Assembly: GCA_031280705.1 (NCBI GenBank)
Contig: JAITGJ010000055.1
Location: 1-18,608 of the forward strand
DNA: 18,608 nucleotides
Direction of reading: 5' to 3'
Origin: Spirochaetaceae bacterium
Lineage (GTDB): Bacteria > Spirochaetota > Spirochaetia > Treponematales > Breznakiellaceae
The notes beneath the pieces were generated by a model. That model worked only from the letters and a program-made list of their open reading frames with translations. It was not told the origin of the DNA and made no database searches. A program made the position numbers and the translations under genes. The first letter of the stretch is position 1. Every line of letters starts with the position of its first letter. This document shows, one piece after another, positions 1 through 7,135 of the stretch.

Positions 1-119
1 CTGTCCCCCGGTTAAATCCGCAAGGATGCGGATTTAACCGGGTACGAGCACTGTCCTGCCCACCATCCGCATGGACGCGGATGGTGGGCAGGAAGGGCGG
101 GGTTTTGCCTCCGGCAAAA
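1..119. repeat. Hairpin repeat cluster, first unit
   Basis: Gene-free. Hairpin A1 has 16-bp arms at 7-22 and 27-42 (left arm CCCGGTTAAATCCGCA) with loop AGGA and pairs perfectly. A linker TACGAGCACTGTCC follows. Hairpin B1 has perfect 16-bp arms at 55-70 and 77-92 (left arm CCTGCCCACCATCCGC). A shorter TTTTGCC/GGCAAAA hairpin lies at 103-119. The A and B types recur at 132-244. All of this is read directly. The role is unknown; the unit lies on the 3' side of the chemoreceptor gene, so transcription termination or message protection is possible, as is a non-autonomous mobile repeat. Confidence 0.85.
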
Positions 120-131
120 GGCCCCCGGCCC

Positions 132-256
132 CCCGGTTAAATACGCAAGGATGCGGATTTAACCGGGTACGAGCAATGTCCCAGGGTTTTGCGGCTTTGC
201 CGCAAAACCCAAGCCCACCATCCGCATGGATGCGGATGGTGGGCGGCTTGGGCACT
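132..256. repeat. Hairpin repeat cluster, second unit ending in the chemoreceptor stop codon
   Basis: Hairpin A2 (arms 132-147 and 152-167) repeats A1 with one unpaired change at 143. The linker TACGAGCAATGTCC is nearly the same as in the first unit. Hairpin C has perfect 12-bp arms GGGTTTTGCGGC (184-195) and GCCGCAAAACCC (199-210). Hairpin B2 has arms 213-227 and 230-244. The unit ends GGGCACT at 250-256, which overlaps the stop codon of the chemoreceptor (255-257 on the plus strand). The same order, GAGCAAYGT, hairpin C, AAGCCC, second hairpin, GGGCACT, is found inverted at 8383-8452. Confidence 0.85.
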
Positions 257-3200
257 AGACCCTGAATTTGCTGATTTCTTCCAGAAGTACGCCGATATCC
301 GCGCGGTTTTTCCGGCTGATTTCGCTTGTCCGCTCTATGGCCGCGTTGATCTCATCAATACCTCCGGCGATCTCGTTGATCGCGCCGGTAACGTCCCCGG
401 TCAGGGCTTCGAGATTTTTCCCCTCATTGATGACCAGGCGGCTCGCGCTCTGAATCTCCACCGCCCTGGTGTGGACCTTTTGGGTAATGCCGGTGGAGGC
501 TTCCATCGCGGAGAGAATTTCCTTGTTCCCCGCGTCCTGCTGTTCCATGGAGGCGCGGATGCTCATTCCCTGCGTGGAAACCGTTTCAAATCCCGTGTCG
601 ATTTCCTCAAACTGTTTAAGCGACGCCAGCGTCGAGCCGCTGATGCCTTCGAGCGCGTCCTTGATATTTTTAAGCACCGCCGACACCGTTTTCGCCTGCG
701 CGCTTGAAGATTCGGAAAGTTTGCGGATTTCGTCCGCCACCACGGCAAATCCCCGGCCCACATTTCCGGCGTGCGCCGCCTCAATCGCCGCGTTCATGGC
801 CAGGAGGTTCGTCTGGCTTGCGATGCTCTGAATCACCCGGTTAATTTCAAGCAGCCGCTCCGACTCCTTGGAAACTTCCTGAATATCCGCGGACACTTTT
901 TGGAGCGCGCTGTTTCCCTGGGACGACGCTTCCCGGAGGCGGTGAAGATCGTCTTCGTTTTCGGCGAGGCGCGCGGTGATCGACGTGATGTTGGCAATCA
1001 TCTCCTCGATGGACGACGACGATTGTACAATACTGCCGGACTGTTCCTCAATGTGGCTGTTCAGTATTTCGATGCCGGAAATAATGTCCGTCATGGTCGC
1101 GTTGGTTTTGACGACGCCGCCGGCCTGATTCGCGGATTTTAGTTTCATGTCCTCGGTGCTTGACCGGATCCGGTTCACCACCTCAACCGCGCCTTCCATC
1201 ATGTTTTGCAGTTCCGTTCCGATGGCGGTAAGGGCGGCGGCTTTCCCGCTTATCGCCATGACCAGGCCGCGCAGCCCCTCCTGCGTCTGGCCGAGCAGGC
1301 GCGTCATTTCCGCCAGTTCTCCCGTTCCCGTAACCGTGATGGTTTCCGTTAAATCGCCCCGCGCAAGATTTTGCAGCATTTCCGACGCCGCGCGAATGGG
1401 GCGCACAATCCACCCCGTCAGGGCCAACAGCACGATCAGAATGATGACGGCCATAACGATGGCGATGGCGATGGCGGTGATCTGGTTCCCCCGCTGGAGG
1501 GCGTCTACCGCTTCGTATTTTTCCGCGTTGGGAATCAGGAACGCCAGCCCCATCCCCGAATTGTGCACTTCCGCGATGAGCGTGTACCGTTCGCCGTCAA
1601 GCACGAAGCCGGGGTTTTCGTACCGGTCCCCCGGTTTAAGGTTACCAAGTTCCGCGAGCCAGGTATTGGCCCGGTAGGGGGCGATGCCGGTATGGGCGCT
1701 TCCGCTCAGCGCAAAGACAGCCTTGTTTATCGTGGAAAATCCGGCTATTTTCGCGGACGGCGTGGGCAGGGCGAAAGACGCGACCATTTCTTCGAGTGTG
1801 GCGAGGGACACGTCCACCGTGGCCACCCCCACCATGCGTTTTTCCCGGCTGTATATGGGCAGGCACACCGATACCATAAGCACATTAACCGAAGTATCCA
1901 CATACAGTTCACTCCAGTAGGCGCGGTTTTCCCGGGGAATCGCGCGGTTCCAGCCTGCGGGCAGGGCGATTTGGTACCAGCCCTCCGCATAGGTATCCAC
2001 GTCCCATTCCCACTCACTGCCGGCCCATGTTACGTCCCGCTCCGGGGGAATTGTGCCCGCGGCAAGGTTCTTGCTGGCAAAATAGTGAAAATCGTACACG
2101 CCGGGATAAAAGGCGTAGGGTTCGTAAAACGCCCCGCCGCCGAGGAGGGCCGTTTCGCGGGCGAACGCCGCATGGTATTCGGCGGTCATGATGTCCGTAA
2201 GTTCGGCGCGGCTGAGGGTATCTTTCAGCATATAAAAAGTTTCCCCCAAATCCTGGGAGATGCCCGAGCGCGCTTCGATGGCGTCCAGGAAACCGTTAAA
2301 TTCACTGAACGCATTACCCGCGAGGGCGTCATGGTACCGCTCCGTAACGGTCCGGGTAATGCTTTGCATCTGTCCGCCGTTGTAGACAAAGATGCCGAAG
2401 CCCACAAACGAGGCCAGCGAAAGGATCAGAATGAGGGAAAAAATCTTGTGGCGGATGCTTGATGAACCCCGCGAAACAGCCGCCGGGAAAATGCGGACGC
2501 CGCGCTTTTTTTGGGCGGGATCCGCCGTAGCGGCGGTGTTTGCGGGCGCTTTCCCGGCGGCGGCCGCTTGAGCGGGCCGTGTATCCGGGACGGGCGCTTT
2601 GCCGGTTTGGCCGCTGCCGGTGGCCGGGCCGCTTCCAGAGGCCGGGCCGTTGGCAACGGCCGGGCCTTTGTGGACCGGGCGGGCGGGCGGCGCGCTGAAC
2701 AGTTCCGGCGCTTTTTCGCGCAGTTCCTTTGTCCAGCGGAAATCCTGCCCCTTGATATGCTCAACAAGCCAGTTCCCGATTTTGTCCCGTACTTCCCGGA
2801 TCAGGCTTTCGGAAACGCCCTTGAGAATCGCCTCGTGCGCAAGATCCCTGACAGTTTTTTTGAACGCTTCATGGTACCGGTTGTGATCGGCCATGCCGGA
2901 AAAGCCGTGTTTTTTGAGCATCTGTTCTTCATCAAAAAAATGTTTTACCGTGTAGTCAGAAAGGAAGTTGAGGCTTGATTTGAGTTCTTCGGTTCCGGAC
3001 CCGTTTTCGCAGGCATCTATCAGGGTATTGATGGCTTCAAAAAGCTGCCCGTGCTGGGCGTCAACCAGTTCGCAGCCGGTAAAAAAGGAACTATCCATTA
3101 CATAGCGCTGTCCCGGCGCGGGCGCCGCCGCCAGGATTGCCGCCGCCGGGATTGGCGGCGCTGATAGTGGCGATACCGGCGCTGAGGGTAATGACGGCGC

Positions 3201-3617
3201 GGTGAAAAGGTCCGGATGCTTTTCTTTCAGCTCCGTTACCCAGCGGAAATCCTGCCCCTTGATGTGATCGATAAGCCAGCTTCCTATTTTATCCTTGACC
3301 GCCTGAATCAGCGCGGCGGAAACGCCCTTGAGGATAAACTCATGGGCAAGGTCCGCTACGGTTTTTTTGAACGTCTCGTGGTACTGGTTATGGGCGGCCA
3401 GGCCGGAGAAGCCGTGCTTTTTGAGAAACTGTTCCTCGTCAAAAAAATGCTTAACCGTATAATCGGTAAGAAAATCGAGGCTTTTTTTCAGTTCGTCTTC
3501 GCCGGAGCCGTTTTCACAGGCCGCAAGCAGCGCGTTTATCGCGTCAAAAAGCTGCCGGTGCTGGGAATCAACCATCCCGTACCCGGTGAGAAAGGACTCG
3601 TCCATCGTATAACGCAT
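255..3617 (-). CDS. Methyl-accepting chemotaxis protein with two N-terminal hemerythrin domains
   Basis: A 1120-residue transmembrane chemoreceptor, probably sensing oxygen or redox state as well as an extracellular ligand. The start chosen is ATG at 3617, preceded by AAAGGAAA; the frame is open further upstream, but that part looks non-coding. Hemerythrin 1 (about 1-139) has the full diiron set H20, H57, E61, H76, H80, H118, D123. Hemerythrin 2 repeats it exactly 169 residues on (H189, H226, E230, H245, H249, H287, D292). A Pro/Ala/Gly-rich linker follows, then TM1 (about 392-412), a dCache-like external domain (about 415-710, with a WY...RAYWSELYVD segment), TM2 (about 713-737), HAMP, and a signalling domain whose hairpin tip (about 934-951) contains SQTNLLAMNAAIEAAHAG. 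No CheR-binding pentapeptide is visible at the C terminus. The hemerythrins precede TM1 and so should be cytoplasmic; in DcrH of Desulfovibrio the hemerythrin is C-terminal. Confidence 0.95.
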   Translation of the reverse strand: MRYTMDESFLTGYGMVDSQHRQLFDAINALLAACENGSGEDELKKSLDFLTDYTVKHFFDEEQFLKKHGFSGLAAHNQYHETFKKTVADLAHEFILKGVSAALIQAVKDKIGSWLIDHIKGQDFRWVTELKEKHPDLFTAPSLPSAPVSPLSAPPIPAAAILAAAPAPGQRYVMDSSFFTGCELVDAQHGQLFEAINTLIDACENGSGTEELKSSLNFLSDYTVKHFFDEEQMLKKHGFSGMADHNRYHEAFKKTVRDLAHEAILKGVSESLIREVRDKIGNWLVEHIKGQDFRWTKELREKAPELFSAPPARPVHKGPAVANGPASGSGPATGSGQTGKAPVPDTRPAQAAAAGKAPANTAATADPAQKKRGVRIFPAAVSRGSSSIRHKIFSLILILSLASFVGFGIFVYNGGQMQSITRTVTERYHDALAGNAFSEFNGFLDAIEARSGISQDLGETFYMLKDTLSRAELTDIMTAEYHAAFARETALLGGGAFYEPYAFYPGVYDFHYFASKNLAAGTIPPERDVTWAGSEWEWDVDTYAEGWYQIALPAGWNRAIPRENRAYWSELYVDTSVNVLMVSVCLPIYSREKRMVGVATVDVSLATLEEMVASFALPTPSAKIAGFSTINKAVFALSGSAHTGIAPYRANTWLAELGNLKPGDRYENPGFVLDGERYTLIAEVHNSGMGLAFLIPNAEKYEAVDALQRGNQITAIAIAIVMAVIILIVLLALTGWIVRPIRAASEMLQNLARGDLTETITVTGTGELAEMTRLLGQTQEGLRGLVMAISGKAAALTAIGTELQNMMEGAVEVVNRIRSSTEDMKLKSANQAGGVVKTNATMTDIISGIEILNSHIEEQSGSIVQSSSSIEEMIANITSITARLAENEDDLHRLREASSQGNSALQKVSADIQEVSKESERLLEINRVIQSIASQTNLLAMNAAIEAAHAGNVGRGFAVVADEIRKLSESSSAQAKTVSAVLKNIKDALEGISGSTLASLKQFEEIDTGFETVSTQGMSIRASMEQQDAGNKEILSAMEASTGITQKVHTRAVEIQSASRLVINEGKNLEALTGDVTGAINEIAGGIDEINAAIERTSEISRKNRADIGVLLEEISKFRV

Positions 3618-3704
3618 GATTTTTCCTTTTTGTGTGTCCGGGCGGCGCGTTACGGAGCGGCCGTCCGGGAAATTTTGTTTTTCGGAACGCGGATGATGCA
3701 AGGC

Positions 3705-3720
3705 GCGCCGTATACGGCGC
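3705..3720. promoter_or_regulatory. 16-bp perfect palindrome in the chemoreceptor leader
   Basis: GCGCCGTATACGGCGC is fully self-complementary. It lies in the predicted 174-nt untranslated leader of the chemoreceptor, between its candidate promoter and its start codon. It could be an operator or a leader hairpin; nothing seen decides between them. Confidence 0.35.
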
Positions 3721-3797
3721 CGCCGGTATGGCGAGACTGCCACATTGTGCGGGCTGTTTTTGAACAGACCGGGTTTCGAAAAGAGTCTTTTGAAAGA

Positions 3798-3827
3798 AGT
3801 ATAATGCAACAGCGGCGTATAGTTCAA
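3798..3827 (-). promoter_or_regulatory. Candidate sigma-70 promoter for the chemoreceptor
   Basis: On the minus strand TTGAAC (plus 3822-3827) and TATACT (plus 3798-3803) are separated by 18 nt. This predicts a transcript start near 3791 and a leader of about 174 nt before the ATG at 3617. It lies just after the terminator-like hairpin of the upstream gene, so the chemoreceptor could be transcribed independently of the JetD-like gene. Confidence 0.45.
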
Positions 3828-3829
3828 AC

Positions 3830-3862
3830 AATACGAAGCGGCGGCCACCCGGAGGCCGCCGC
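3830..3862 (-). terminator. Terminator-like hairpin after the JetD-like gene
   Basis: Minus-strand stem GCGGCGGCC / GGCCGCCGC (plus 3838-3862, 9 bp, 7-nt loop), 24 nt beyond the stop codon. It is followed by TTCGTATTGTTT, which is T-rich but not a clean U tract. It probably terminates or attenuates transcription of the upstream gene. Confidence 0.5.
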
Positions 3863-3886
3863 GGGGTCCACCGCCGGGCCGTTTCC

Positions 3887-5206
3887 CTATACGCGGTAAT
3901 CAATAACTTCCTGTTCAATGCCTTTCCCCGTTTCGTGGATGCGCCGGAGCAGGGCCTCGACGCCGGACTGCGCCGCGAAATCCCCGTCTACGAGCGCGAG
4001 GTGGCCTATTGAGGACGAGGGAAGTTTTTTGCCCCAGGGGAGGTAGCGGTCAAAGGTGGCCGCGTCCATCAGAACCGGCGTTATTGGCCGGCCCGCGATT
4101 TTCCGGAGGTCCTGCAGGATAAGGATGCCGTGGGGGTCAAGGTCTCCGGCGTGGTACAGGGAAAAGCCCGCGCGGGAAAAAAGCTGTACGAGCATGCCCG
4201 TTGCCCGGTTGGGGTAACCGCCGGTGTACAAAAAGCCGTCATAGTGGAGGCCCGGCGCGAGGGACGTGGAAGAGCCTTCCGTAAGGGCGTAGAAAATTTC
4301 CTTGTTTTCAAGCATAAGGACCGACGGCGGCCGCCCCGCGTTCCGCGCATGGAGCCGGTGCGTATCGGCCTGGACATGCCGTATTTCCCGGGCCGTTGAA
4401 ACAGGCACCCCCAGAATGGCGCCTTTGGTGGCGATGCGCGTTTCCGCGCCGTGCCGTCCCACCAAAAAAATCAGGTTGCCGCCCGCCATGGTTTCCGATG
4501 TGGTCTCTCCGGGAAAGATGATCGCCGGAACCGGTATTGCCAGTTTGCGCGCCCGGCCAAAAATCGGCGCGAAAACGCTTTTGAGCTGTTCAATGCGGTT
4601 CACGTCGTGGAACAGGAAAATCGAAAACGCCCGGGACGTAACCCGTCCGGGATTCGCGGCAATGGACCGGTAGAGCAGGGCCAAATCTTCCACCGCCCGC
4701 GCGTCGGCGCCCCGCTGCATATCAAACTCGGTTAAATTATCCGCGATAAAACGAAAAAACGGCTGCGCGTCATCGCCGGTCTTGTGCCGCGCGCCGCTTT
4801 TGGCTTCTCCATACGCAATGCCAAAAAGTTCACCCGAAATACCGCCCGCGGTGCCGCCGGCAATACCCGCGGCATGGCGGGCCGCGAGCAGATGATCGGG
4901 AGGCATTTTCTTGCCGGCAAGCGAAGACAGTTTTTTTATGTTGAGGCAGACAAGGCTGTTGATGCGGTCCCCCTTTCGCCGGCAAAGCGAGATAACTTTT
5001 TGCGCTTCCAGTTCCTTTGCCGCGGCGAGAAACAGCTTCTGCTGGGAAGGTTTCGCGTTTTCAAAACCTTCGGGAAACAACTGATCCATGGCAAGGCGCA
5101 AAACGGACCGCCCGGGAGTCATCGTTTTTGCTTTTGTGAATTTTGACGAAATGAAAAAATAACGTTTGATAAACATTGCGATAATACGCCGCTGCCAGAC
5201 GGTCAT
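3887..5206 (-). CDS. DUF2220 / Wadjet JetD-like TOPRIM protein, solitary
   Basis: Up to 439 residues. The C-terminal half resembles the JetD C-terminal (DUF2220) TOPRIM-like domain. VLMLENKEIF carries the conserved ENK acidic motif, GFLYTGGYPNRA matches the family's GG-Y-P segment, and LYHAGDLDPHGILIL carries the DLDPxG acidic pair expected to bind metal. The N-terminal part (LRLAMDQLF, then AAAKELEAQKVISL) looks like the helical winged-helix part of the family. In Wadjet, JetD is the endonuclease that cleaves plasmid DNA together with the JetABC SMC complex. No JetA, JetB or JetC is nearby: neighbours are hemerythrin proteins. Start is uncertain: ATG 5206 has a weak AGGCGG; ATG 5176 and 5122 are alternatives. 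The family call is moderately sure; activity is inference. Confidence 0.65.
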   Translation of the reverse strand: MTVWQRRIIAMFIKRYFFISSKFTKAKTMTPGRSVLRLAMDQLFPEGFENAKPSQQKLFLAAAKELEAQKVISLCRRKGDRINSLVCLNIKKLSSLAGKKMPPDHLLAARHAAGIAGGTAGGISGELFGIAYGEAKSGARHKTGDDAQPFFRFIADNLTEFDMQRGADARAVEDLALLYRSIAANPGRVTSRAFSIFLFHDVNRIEQLKSVFAPIFGRARKLAIPVPAIIFPGETTSETMAGGNLIFLVGRHGAETRIATKGAILGVPVSTAREIRHVQADTHRLHARNAGRPPSVLMLENKEIFYALTEGSSTSLAPGLHYDGFLYTGGYPNRATGMLVQLFSRAGFSLYHAGDLDPHGILILQDLRKIAGRPITPVLMDAATFDRYLPWGKKLPSSSIGHLALVDGDFAAQSGVEALLRRIHETGKGIEQEVIDYRV

Positions 5207-5272
5207 AATGCGCCGCCTGTTCCGGTTTGCGGACTTTTTGTGCCTTTAAGTGGTGAAGCCAACCTGTTGGAA

Positions 5273-5302
5273 ATTATGTTTATCATGGGCGATTGTATAC
5301 AA
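5273..5302 (-). promoter_or_regulatory. Candidate promoter for the JetD-like gene
   Basis: On the minus strand TTGTAT (plus 5297-5302) and CATAAT (plus 5273-5278) are 18 nt apart, about 67-95 nt before the ATG at 5206. The -35 lies in the 10-bp palindrome TTGTATACAA (5293-5302), which could be an operator. Matches are moderate. Confidence 0.4.
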
Positions 5303-5604
5303 GAAACGAAAAAATGTGAAGTATATTTTTAGAAAATAGAGAAAGACTGAAACACAAACCATGCGCTTCTTCCCGGTTTTACGTCCGCCCCGGTGTACGG
5401 CTCCCGGCGCGTTCCGGAACGGGAGCCCCGGTTCTGCGCGCGCGCCTTCCGCGAAGCTGCCGCCGGACTGCGCCGGTAACCGAAGCCCGGTCCGGTTACC
5501 CAAACCGCAGGACCGGTACGCCCGGCCGGGCGGAAATACCAGGCCGGCGCGGTTTCGGACAACGCTCTTGTTTTTTCCGCCCGGGTGTGGGATACTCAAT
5601 GGCG
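5303..5604. other. Gene-free, palindrome-rich intergenic stretch
   Basis: No convincing gene: the frames open here have arginine/proline-rich, low-information translations. It starts AT-rich (5303-5345), then turns very GC-rich and self-complementary. Seen directly: GGCTCCCG (5399-5406) pairs with CGGGAGCC (5420-5427) and encloses palindrome GTTCCGGAAC (5411-5420). GGTAACCG (5475-5482) pairs with CGGTTACC (5493-5500). The 14-bp palindrome CGCCCGGCCGGGCG lies at 5519-5532. It could be a structured RNA, a regulatory leader for the hemerythrin gene, or a decayed repeat. It matches no RNA family I can recognise. Confidence 0.5.
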
Positions 5605-5644
5605 TTGTTCAAAATGTATTATATATACTGCTAAAGGATTAAAC

Positions 5645-6100
5645 ATGGCGGAAAAATTAACGGTAAAATGGGAAGACGCCTATTCGGTAGGCGTTACATT
5701 GATTGATGATCAGCATAAGGAACTGATCCGCATGACCAATGAACTCGCCCTTGGCGTGGAAAAAGGCGGCGCGGACGCGGAAGTTTTTTTTATGAAGGTA
5801 ATTCAGGGAGCGGTAAAGTATGTAAAAACCCACTTTACCACGGAGGAAATCATCATGGAGCGGCTCAAGTTTCCGGACTATTTGCCCCACAAAAAGGAAC
5901 ACGAGAATTTTGTGGCCGAAGTGCTCCGCGATGTCAAGGCGTTTGAAGAAGGAAAGAAACTCGTCCCTCTGGAATTCGCCAAATTCCTGCAAAACTGGGT
6001 GTTGAATCATATCGCCAAATCGGACAAAAAGTACGCCGCTTTCTTTGACGAACTCCGCGCCCGGGGACAGCTCGATGAATCCCTGCTCGCCATTGGCTAA
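5645..6100 (+). CDS. Bacteriohemerythrin
   Basis: A 151-residue single-domain cytoplasmic diiron protein that reversibly binds oxygen. All seven iron ligands are present: H24 (in DDQHKEL), H63 and E67 (HFTTE), H82 and H86 (HKKEH), H122 and D127 (HIAKSD). Length is normal for the family. Start ATG 5645 follows AAAGGA by a short spacer; an in-frame upstream ATG at 5585 would add 20 unrelated residues and has no advantage. The upstream run GTATTATATATACT is a possible -10 region. Free bacteriohemerythrins store, carry or scavenge oxygen. The nearby chemoreceptor carries two domains of the same superfamily, which supports an oxygen-related role for the locus. Confidence 0.95.
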   Translation: MAEKLTVKWEDAYSVGVTLIDDQHKELIRMTNELALGVEKGGADAEVFFMKVIQGAVKYVKTHFTTEEIIMERLKFPDYLPHKKEHENFVAEVLRDVKAFEEGKKLVPLEFAKFLQNWVLNHIAKSDKKYAAFFDELRARGQLDESLLAIG

Positions 6101-6160
6101 GCCGCTCGCAGGGCTGGGGCGGGCGGCGGACAACAGTAACCGGCGAAGGCCGCGCCGGAT

Positions 6161-6280
6161 AGTGTCTGTCCACAAAGCCGGTTACTTTGCGGACAGACAC
6201 TGCATTTTCTTGGCCTTTAGGCTGCGAAAATGCGATTTTCAAGGAAGTCTGTCTATAAGGTGTCCACATTATAGACAGAC
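6161..6280. repeat. Array of three hairpins between convergent genes
   Basis: Hairpin 1: AGTGTCTGTCC (6161-6171) pairs with GGACAGACACT (6191-6201), and CAAAG (6173-6177) pairs with CTTTG (6185-6189) inside it. Hairpin 2: GCATTTTC (6202-6209) pairs with GAAAATGC (6226-6233). Hairpin 3: GTCTGTCTATAA (6247-6258) pairs with TTATAGACAGAC (6269-6280), ending one base before the stop codon of the Rrf2 gene at 6282. Hairpins 1 and 3 share the core GTCTGTC, which recurs in the hairpin at 18215-18248. No clear U tract follows on either strand. They may act as a two-way transcription block, or be copies of a dispersed repeat. Confidence 0.85.
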
Positions 6281-6281
6281 G

Positions 6282-6713
6282 CTAGATAAAGTACATATAG
6301 CTGTCCGGGTCCACGGTTCCCACAATAGAGGCGAGTGTCTGCCGGTCAATGATTCCGGCAATGCGCTCGTTGAGGCGGTCAAATACCGTGGTACGGATGC
6401 AGCGTTTAAGGCGCGATTCCTTTTCACCGGGAAGCGGCGGGTCCACGATCAGCATATCGCCCTCAAGCTCCCTGAGTACGTCGCCGATGCGGATCTCGCC
6501 GGGGGGCCGCGACAGGGCGTAGCCGCCGAACGCGCCCTTGACCGAGCGGATAAAGCCCGCGCGCTTCAAAATGATCACCACCTGTTCCAGATACCGCACC
6601 GAAATACGCTGCCGTTCGGCGGTTTTTTCCAGGGCCACATGGGATTCGCCGCGGTGTTCGGCAAGGTCGATAAGCAGCCGTATCCCGTAGCGTCCGCGGG
6701 TAGAGATTTTCAT
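6282..6713 (-). CDS. Rrf2 family transcriptional regulator, cysteine-poor
   Basis: A 143-residue winged-helix regulator. MKISTRGRYGIRLLIDLAEH is the family's N-terminal signature, and YLEQVVIILKRAGFIRSVKG plus FGGYALSR form the recognition helix and wing. It has a single cysteine, C105, so it lacks the three-cysteine Fe-S ligand set of IscR/NsrR types. The CymR type, which also lacks a cluster, is a possible model. Its ATG overlaps the TGA of the preceding Rrf2 gene (ATGA, 6710-6713), so translation is coupled. Last gene of a three-gene operon with the PLP enzyme; followed directly by a hairpin array. Confidence 0.9.
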   Translation of the reverse strand: MKISTRGRYGIRLLIDLAEHRGESHVALEKTAERQRISVRYLEQVVIILKRAGFIRSVKGAFGGYALSRPPGEIRIGDVLRELEGDMLIVDPPLPGEKESRLKRCIRTTVFDRLNERIAGIIDRQTLASIVGTVDPDSYMYFI

Positions 6714-7135
6714 ATCGTGTACTCGATCTGATCCAGCGCCGCGTAGGCTTCCGTCAGGTCCGCCATGGTGATGGAATCAACGCAGCCGTTGATTTCCCGG
6801 TACAGTTCCGTCCAGGTATAGCGGCTCCGGCAGCGGGCTTCCTCCGGGCAGGGGTCCGCGCAGACCGCCGGGTTGAGGGGGCCTTCCACGGCGCGGAGCA
6901 CCGCGCCCACGGTAATGTCCGCCGCGTCCCGCGAGAGGGTATAGCCGCCCTGCGGTCCCCGTACGCCCTTAAGCATTCCCGCCCTGCGGAGGGGAATAAA
7001 AAGCTGTTCCAGATAGCCGTCGGAAATGCCGGTCGCCGCGGCAATGGCGCGGGTGCTGGCGTATTCCCCCGGCGGGAGCAGGGCCATACAGAGCAGGGCT
7101 TCAAGCGAATAGCGCCCCTTGGTCGAAATTCTCAC
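6710..7135 (-). CDS. Rrf2 family transcriptional regulator with IscR-like cysteines
   Basis: 141 residues if it starts at GTG 7135, where the GTG overlaps the TGA stop of the PLP enzyme gene (GTGA). An in-frame ATG at 7153 would add six residues, but RISTKGRY is the normal start of the family. The winged helix is seen in GYLEQLFIPLRRAGMLKG and GPQGGYTLSR. After it come C92, C96 and C102 (in VCADPCPEEARC), close to the C92/C98/C104 cluster ligands of E. coli IscR, then WTELYREING and SITMADL, the usual dimerisation helix. It probably binds an Fe-S cluster and may sense Fe-S or sulfur supply. Target genes are not shown; autoregulation of its own operon is likely. Confidence 0.88.
   Translation of the reverse strand: MRISTKGRYSLEALLCMALLPPGEYASTRAIAAATGISDGYLEQLFIPLRRAGMLKGVRGPQGGYTLSRDAADITVGAVLRAVEGPLNPAVCADPCPEEARCRSRYTWTELYREINGCVDSITMADLTEAYAALDQIEYTI

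Noticed and set aside
7..256. CRISPR array
   Set aside because: The repeats are self-complementary hairpins of different types without regular spacing or unique spacers of constant length, and no cas gene is present.
1..256. Integron attC array
   Set aside because: The folded repeats recall attC, but there is no integrase, no small cassette genes between copies, and no recognisable core site.
1371..2462. A 363-residue plus-strand open frame
   Set aside because: It is wholly antisense to the chemoreceptor and His/Gly/Arg-rich, as expected of shadow frames in GC-rich DNA.
3618..3848. N-terminal extension of the chemoreceptor to ATG 3848
   Set aside because: The 77 extra residues are not like hemerythrin or a signal peptide. 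A good ribosome site precedes ATG 3617, and the extension overlaps the terminator and promoter signals.
5246..5599. A 117-residue minus-strand frame in the gap before the bacteriohemerythrin
   Set aside because: Low-complexity Arg/Gly/Pro content, no family likeness, poor start; better explained by GC-rich palindromic DNA.
5605..5629. Full promoter TTGTTC / TATACT before the bacteriohemerythrin
   Set aside because: The spacing is only 13 nt and the start would fall on the ribosome site; only the AT-rich -10-like run is worth noting.
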